Shown here piece by piece: positions 59,321 to 64,000 of a stretch of DNA of 64,000 bases. The translations under genes and the position numbers were made by a program. The stretch is from Cupriavidus sp. YR651 (GTDB lineage: Bacteria; Pseudomonadota; Gammaproteobacteria; Burkholderiales; Burkholderiaceae). The stretch covers positions 62,001-126,000 of the forward strand of contig NZ_FMYZ01000013.1 of the NCBI RefSeq assembly GCF_900101625.1, given 5' to 3'. The notes under the pieces are model-generated. The model ran no database searches and was not told the origin of the DNA. It saw only the letters and a list, made by a program, of their open reading frames with translations. The stretch's first letter is position 1, and each line of letters begins with the position of its first letter.

Positions 59321-60523
59321 TCAGAGCTCTCCGTAGCTATGAAGCCCCGACAGGAACATGTTGACGCCCAGGAACGCAAAGGTCGTGACCAACAGGCCCA
59401 CCAGTGCCCACCAGGCTGCCACCGTACCCCGCAGTCCCTTCATCAGGCGCATGTGGAGCCATGCTGCATAGTTCAGCCAGACGATCAGTGCCCAGGTTTC
59501 CTTCGGGTCCCAGCTCCAGTACCCGCCCCATGCCTCGGCGGCCCACAGCGCGCCAAGGATCGTGGCGATCGTGAAGAAAGCGAATCCGACTGCAATCGCC
59601 TTGTACATCACGTCGTCCAGCAACTCCAGCGACGGCAGGCGTTCCGCGAGGATCCCATGCTGCTTCAGCAGATAGGCGACGGAAACCATTGCCGCCAGCG
59701 CGAACGTGCCATAGCCAATGAAGTTGGCCGGCACGTGGATCTTCATCCACCAGCTTTGCAGGGCCGGCACCAGCGGCTGAATCTCCTGAGCGTTGCGGGT
59801 GACCGTATACCAGAGCAGGAAACCAACTGCCGCGGACACGACCAGCATCACGAACGGCCCCAGCGCGCGCGTGGCGTAGCGGCGCTCGTAGTAGAGGTAA
59901 AAAAGCGACGTGATCAGCGTGAACAGTACGAAGACTTCGTACAGGTTCGAAATCGGAATGTGACCGATGTCCACACCGATCAGGTACGACTCGTACCAGC
60001 GCACCATCATGCCCGTGAAACCGAGCACGACCGCTGCCCAGCAGAGCTTGCTGCCAATGCTATAGCCCGTGGCGGCCTTCGTCGCCAGACCCACCCAGTA
60101 GAACAGCGTGGACAGGAACACCAGCGCGCTCATCCACAGGATGGCCGACTGGCTGGACAGGAAGTACTTGAGGAAGAAGGCCTGCTCGGCGCGCGCCAGG
60201 CTCCCCTGGTAAAGCTGGATCGCAAACAGCGACAGCACCGCCATGCCCACCATCAGCGGCCGGACCGCTTTCCAGTGCCAGCCGAGCAAAGCGAACGTCG
60301 GCACGGCCGCGACCAACACCGCCTTGTCGTAGACATTCATCCACTGCCCGTAGCGGGTCAGCGCAAACCCGGCGCCCACCACCAGCAGCAGCGCAAAAGC
60401 CCAGTCAAGCCAGGTGAGCCGGCGAAGGAAAGACGGTTCGAGGTAGGCGTCGGCCGCATCGTTCGCTGCAGCAGCGCGTCGCGTGGTCAGGCCGGGGTTG
60501 GCGTGGTTCACGTTGGAAGACAT
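59321..60523 (-). CDS. ccsB: Cytochrome c biogenesis protein CcsB (system II)
   Basis: 400 aa, about eight membrane segments. The heme-handling WWD-like motif is 'WGGYWSWDPKETWALIVWL' near 335-353, with conserved histidines in 'WWMKIHVPANFIGYG' and 'NYAAWLHMRL'. An N-terminal polar stretch of about 35 residues precedes the first helix. With ResB it exports heme and attaches it to CxxCH motifs such as those of cytochromes c1 and c4 in this window. 189 bp follow resB. Confidence 0.95.
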   Translation of the reverse strand: MSSNVNHANPGLTTRRAAAANDAADAYLEPSFLRRLTWLDWAFALLLVVGAGFALTRYGQWMNVYDKAVLVAAVPTFALLGWHWKAVRPLMVGMAVLSLFAIQLYQGSLARAEQAFFLKYFLSSQSAILWMSALVFLSTLFYWVGLATKAATGYSIGSKLCWAAVVLGFTGMMVRWYESYLIGVDIGHIPISNLYEVFVLFTLITSLFYLYYERRYATRALGPFVMLVVSAAVGFLLWYTVTRNAQEIQPLVPALQSWWMKIHVPANFIGYGTFALAAMVSVAYLLKQHGILAERLPSLELLDDVMYKAIAVGFAFFTIATILGALWAAEAWGGYWSWDPKETWALIVWLNYAAWLHMRLMKGLRGTVAAWWALVGLLVTTFAFLGVNMFLSGLHSYGEL

Positions 60524-60712
60524 GGCATTCCTGCTTTATGGCGCATTGGCGTTGATATTGTGGAGGCGCATGGCGAGCGTCGCCGCGACATTCAACCACG
60601 CTCGCGTGACCGGCTCGCGTGTCTCCGCGTAGGCCGGACGCCGAATCATGCATATGTACTATATTGCTGGCGCACTCGCATCACCAGCCATTGATGCAGC
60701 GAATCGCCGCGC

Positions 60713-62923
60713 CTAGTGCGCCACCGGCGGCGTCCCATCGGGCGATGCACCATCGTCAGGGCGACTGACTTCAGCACCGCTTGCGCGACCGATATCATCG
60801 CGCAATGCCATGAACTCCTTCTCGAAGTCCAGTGTGCGGCGCTGCGTGGACATGGCCATGAGCACGTGACTGCCGGCCGAGTGTCCGACATCGTCGGCGG
60901 ACTTGTCCTTGACCCAGATCCAGACACGGCGCTCACGGATGTAGAACATCGCAAACACGCCCAGGACCAGTAACAAACAGCCAAGATACACGATGTTCTT
61001 ACCAGGCGCACGGGTCATCTGGAACACGCTGGCCTTGACCTCCTGGAAGTCATCGAGCTGCAGCAAAACCGGTGCGCCATAGAAGAAACTGTCTGACAGC
61101 GCGTTGATGGCCTGCTGCAGGAACGCCCCGCTCCGGGCATCGTTGGGGATCACCGGCTGCTTGTCCTGCGCACGCACCAGTTGCCACAACTCCCACATCG
61201 ATCCATTGAGAATCTTGAGCAGGACATCGGCCGCCTTCTGCTGTTCAGCCGGGGGCACGGATTTTTCAAGGAAGGCTGCAATGGCGGTGAAGCCGCCCGG
61301 GGGTGCATCCGGCTGACTGCGTGTGGCCCCCGCGAACAGGTCCATAGCCCGCAACGCGCTTTCGGCCAGTTGCTTGCGCAACTCGGCCTTGTCGGCGCCC
61401 GGCATGGAGATCTCCGCAAAGCGCCGTGCGGCTTCGCCGCGCATGGCACGGTCCTGCAGCGCGGCGCGCAATCGCATCCAGCCGCCCACGCTGCCCTGTT
61501 CATCAGCCGGGATCCGCAGGTAGCGGAACGGCTCGCTGGGCGATTCGCGCATGCCCGCCAGGAAAACCGATTGGCCATCCAGCTGCACCGGCACCATATA
61601 GTTGTTGAACTCGCGCGCCTGACCGTTGCGGTCGCGCAGCTTGTACTGCACCGACGGGCCAACGTTGCGCAGCGTCTTGTCCTTGTCCGGGTTGGCGGCG
61701 GCGCCCAGGTGGGATTCCAGCGTCTGGTTCAGGGATTTGCGTGCCACACCGCGGGCATCCGGCTTGCCCGAGGCGTCGGTGACGTTCTCGATGTTCATCA
61801 ACCGGAAATCGCTGAACTCGACCGTGAGGCCGTCCTTGTCGGCATCTGTACCGGTGCCGCCCAGCGCCGCGTTGCCGCCCACCGTGCCCGCGAATGGGAA
61901 CGTCGCATGGGCACTGCCGGCCATCGGGTAGCCGACGAACTTGAGGCGCGAGCCGCCATCCTCGAAGCTCGACTGATAGATGGCCACGCCGTCCACGATC
62001 AGCGGTTCGTTGACCTTGATGGTCGCTTCCGTCTTCTTGCCGGTCGCACGGTCCGTCACGATCACGTCCGATGCAAACAGCTTCGGCATGCCGGTGGAGT
62101 AATAGTCGACCGTGAACTTCTTGAGCGTGATGGTGAACGGCAGATCCTGCACCAGCGCGCCGTCGGCAACATTCAGGATGGCCGTCGACACCGTGGCGCC
62201 TTCAGGCACGAACGCGTTACCGCGGAAGCCGGGATTGCTCGTAGACAGACGATGCTTGGCCGGGATGTCGCTGATGATGGCATTGCCGTCGATTGGCGTT
62301 TTGCCTCCGAACCACATCTGCGCACGGATCAGCATGTCCCCATCGAGCAGGCCACCGATGCAGATTACGACGATCGCCGAGTGCGCGAGGATATAACCCA
62401 GCTTGTTGGCGGCACCGGCCTTGGCGGCCAGCAGGGTGGCGCCATCGTGCTCAACCGGCTTGACGCGATAACCGCGGTTGCGCAGCAGCGCCGTCAGGCG
62501 GCCGACGGCATCGCCGCGACCACGTGGGGCATCGAACTCGCCCCGGTGGTGAAACGATCGCAGGCTACGTTCGCGCACATGGTCTTTCCACGATCGCATC
62601 TCGACGATCATCTTCGGGCCGTTGCGTGCAATGCACAACGACGTGGATACCACCAGGAAACTCAGGATCAGCAGGAACCACCAGGAGCTGTAGACCTTCT
62701 GCAGCGACAGCGCATGGAACAGATCCGCCCAGAACGGCCCAAACTGGTTGACGTAGTTCGGATACGGTTCGTTCTGCTTGAGCACCGTGCCGATAATGCT
62801 GGCGATGGCGATTACCGTCAGCAGCGTGATGGCAAATCGCATCGAGGACATCAGCTCGACGCCGTCGCGCAACACTCGGTTCGGGGTCTTCAGGTGGAGC
62901 CCTGAAGTGGAAGGGGTCGACAT
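60713..62923 (-). CDS. resB: Cytochrome c biogenesis protein ResB (Ccs1, system II)
   Basis: 736 aa. Three N-terminal membrane segments ('FAITLLTVIAIASIIGTVL', 'WWFLLILSFLVVSTSLCIA', 'LGYILAHSAIVVICIGGLL'), a large periplasmic domain, and a final membrane segment near 665 ('IVYLGCLLLVLGVFAMFY'). 'GYRVKPVEHDGATLLAAKAGAANKLGYILAHSA' (in part) is a family mark. Upstream of ccsB and downstream of cytochrome c4, so these form one block. Confidence 0.95.
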   Translation of the reverse strand: MSTPSTSGLHLKTPNRVLRDGVELMSSMRFAITLLTVIAIASIIGTVLKQNEPYPNYVNQFGPFWADLFHALSLQKVYSSWWFLLILSFLVVSTSLCIARNGPKMIVEMRSWKDHVRERSLRSFHHRGEFDAPRGRGDAVGRLTALLRNRGYRVKPVEHDGATLLAAKAGAANKLGYILAHSAIVVICIGGLLDGDMLIRAQMWFGGKTPIDGNAIISDIPAKHRLSTSNPGFRGNAFVPEGATVSTAILNVADGALVQDLPFTITLKKFTVDYYSTGMPKLFASDVIVTDRATGKKTEATIKVNEPLIVDGVAIYQSSFEDGGSRLKFVGYPMAGSAHATFPFAGTVGGNAALGGTGTDADKDGLTVEFSDFRLMNIENVTDASGKPDARGVARKSLNQTLESHLGAAANPDKDKTLRNVGPSVQYKLRDRNGQAREFNNYMVPVQLDGQSVFLAGMRESPSEPFRYLRIPADEQGSVGGWMRLRAALQDRAMRGEAARRFAEISMPGADKAELRKQLAESALRAMDLFAGATRSQPDAPPGGFTAIAAFLEKSVPPAEQQKAADVLLKILNGSMWELWQLVRAQDKQPVIPNDARSGAFLQQAINALSDSFFYGAPVLLQLDDFQEVKASVFQMTRAPGKNIVYLGCLLLVLGVFAMFYIRERRVWIWVKDKSADDVGHSAGSHVLMAMSTQRRTLDFEKEFMALRDDIGRASGAEVSRPDDGASPDGTPPVAH

Positions 62924-62954
62924 GGGCGGTAAAACCGGTTCTGTACAGAAGCTG

Positions 62955-62998
62955 AAAATAAAAAAGGGTGGACATGCTTTGGCAAGCAGGCCACCCTC
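62955..62998 (-). terminator. Intrinsic terminator of cytochrome c4
   Basis: AGGGTGG/CCACCCT with an inner TGCTT/AAGCA stem, followed on the minus strand by TTTTTTATTTT, about 71 nt past the stop. Confidence 0.9.
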
Positions 62999-63068
62999 TT
63001 CGATTGTTGCCGGTGCGGCGGGTTCATCCCCTTGGGGCTGCTACCCCCGCGCTCCGGCCCGGAACGAC

Positions 63069-63728
63069 TCAGCGAACGCCGGCCACGTAGTCGGCGACGG
63101 CCTTGATCTCGGCGTCGGACATCCTGGCGGTAATCGTGCTCATGACCGAATTGTTCTTGCGGGTGCCCTGGCGGAATGCCACCAGTTGCGCTTCGGTGTA
63201 CTCGGAATATTGCCCACCGATACGCGGGTATTGTGCGGGGATGCCGGCGCCGGTCGGACCGTGGCAGCCTGCGCAGGCCGGTACGCCCTTGGCAGCGATG
63301 CCGCCGCGATAAATCTTCTGCCCAGCCTCGATTGTGTCCTTGTTCTTGGCCGTGGCGGGCTTGAGCTGCTGCTTGGCCAGGTAGGCGCCCAGGTCCTTCA
63401 TCTCCTGGTCGGTCAGGACCGACGCATACGGCGTCATGATGGCGTTGCTACGGGTCTTGTCCTTGAAGTCGGCCAGTTGCTTGTGGACGTATTCGGCCTG
63501 CTGGCCGGCCAGCTTGGGATTCGCAGCCGCGCCGCTGTTACCGGCGGCACCGTGGCAGGAAAGACATGCGGGAACATTGCGATCGGGCGCGCCTTGCGAG
63601 TAAAGCGTTTCGCCCTTGGCGGGATCCGCCTTGGAAGCGGCCTGCTCTGCGGCAGATACCAGTCCTGTCATTGCCGCGGCCGGGACAGCCAGCGCCATGA
63701 CAGCCAGAAATTTCGCAATGCGGTTCAT
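63069..63728 (-). CDS. Cytochrome c4 (diheme, periplasmic)
   Basis: 219 aa. Signal peptide (about 1-27, ending GLVSAAEQ), then two cytochrome c domains each with a CxxCH (CLSCH near 57, CAGCH near 157) and a methionine sixth ligand ('NAIMTPYAS', 'NNSVMSTITA'). It probably shuttles electrons from cytochrome c1 to terminal oxidases. The ATG at 63728 has AAGG 7 nt upstream; a GTG two codons earlier is less likely. Confidence 0.94.
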   Translation of the reverse strand: MNRIAKFLAVMALAVPAAAMTGLVSAAEQAASKADPAKGETLYSQGAPDRNVPACLSCHGAAGNSGAAANPKLAGQQAEYVHKQLADFKDKTRSNAIMTPYASVLTDQEMKDLGAYLAKQQLKPATAKNKDTIEAGQKIYRGGIAAKGVPACAGCHGPTGAGIPAQYPRIGGQYSEYTEAQLVAFRQGTRKNNSVMSTITARMSDAEIKAVADYVAGVR

Positions 63729-63947
63729 TCGCACACCTTGTCAGAATTGTTATGAACACCGTAATGCATGTCGGTCGACCCTTGCCGGCGGTGAGGACGC
63801 GCCTGTTTTGCAATGACCTGACATCGTGACACCGGCCCGATGGAACCGGATACACGAAGGCGCCCTGGATGGGACCGGACACCCTCGATTACGACCTGCA
63901 AGGATGCCACACGTCACCCATTCAGGAGACCGTAAACCGGGTTATTG

Positions 63948-63953
63948 TACAAT
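63948..63953 (+). promoter_or_regulatory. Possible -10 element near the right edge
   Basis: TACAAT on the plus strand, inside a region with no gene (63735-64000). It may belong to a gene starting beyond the window. No -35 partner is clear. Confidence 0.2.
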
Positions 63954-64000
63954 AAATCGCTTTCCGGATTGACTTAGCTCAGCCTCTGTGGCGCCGCCAC

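Overview
The window reads as a stretch of housekeeping chromosome from a high-GC beta-proteobacterium of the Cupriavidus/Ralstonia group (Burkholderiaceae). This is inferred from gene order (tatABC next to a full his operon, then murA, bolA and an mla cluster; petABC next to sspAB), from protein sequences and from codon bias. No database search was possible. I count 66 protein genes and one tRNA. One gene is cut by the window edge; none is visibly frameshifted.

Layout: 1-3407 holds a partial Tat-exported molybdopterin oxidoreductase, ettA, and a two-gene unit made of a Cys-rich protein with a native seven-histidine tail plus a HELAH metallopeptidase. 3475-9812 holds a GH114-like lipoprotein, tRNA-Thr, sspBA, the bc1 complex genes petCBA and mscL. 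9836-13496 holds a Nif3-like protein, a DegS-like protease and a porin. 13751-25837 is one long minus-strand block: tatCBA, hinT, a membrane protein, hisE-I-F-A-H, a MarC-like gene, hisB-C-D-G, murA and a bolA-like gene. 25871-32433 holds an ABC exporter pair and a complete mla lipid-transport cluster. 32560-34433 holds a tripartite-tricarboxylate-type binding protein and a GNAT acetyltransferase with a leaderless-looking start. 34607-43181 holds gltD, gltB, a RAYT/IS200-like transposase with flanking repeats, and dgt. 43229-50333 is aroB, aroK and pilQPONM. 50783-55260 holds mrcA, cyaY, lptM and lysA. 55360-59017 holds msrQP, an anti-sigma factor, an ECF sigma factor and a small lipoprotein. 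59321-63728 holds the system II cytochrome c genes ccsB and resB and cytochrome c4.

Functional links: the Tat system encoded here would export at least three products of the window (the truncated oxidoreductase, the Rieske protein and MsrP). CcsB/ResB would attach heme to cytochromes c1 and c4. Envelope upkeep is well represented (Mla, MurA, PBP1A, PilQ assembly, LptM, DegS-like protease, MsrPQ).

The best candidates for something little described are (i) the ECF sigma/anti-sigma/lipoprotein operon next to msrPQ, a possible envelope oxidation response, and (ii) the His-tail Cys protein paired with a zinc-type peptidase. Both are hypotheses from sequence and gene context.
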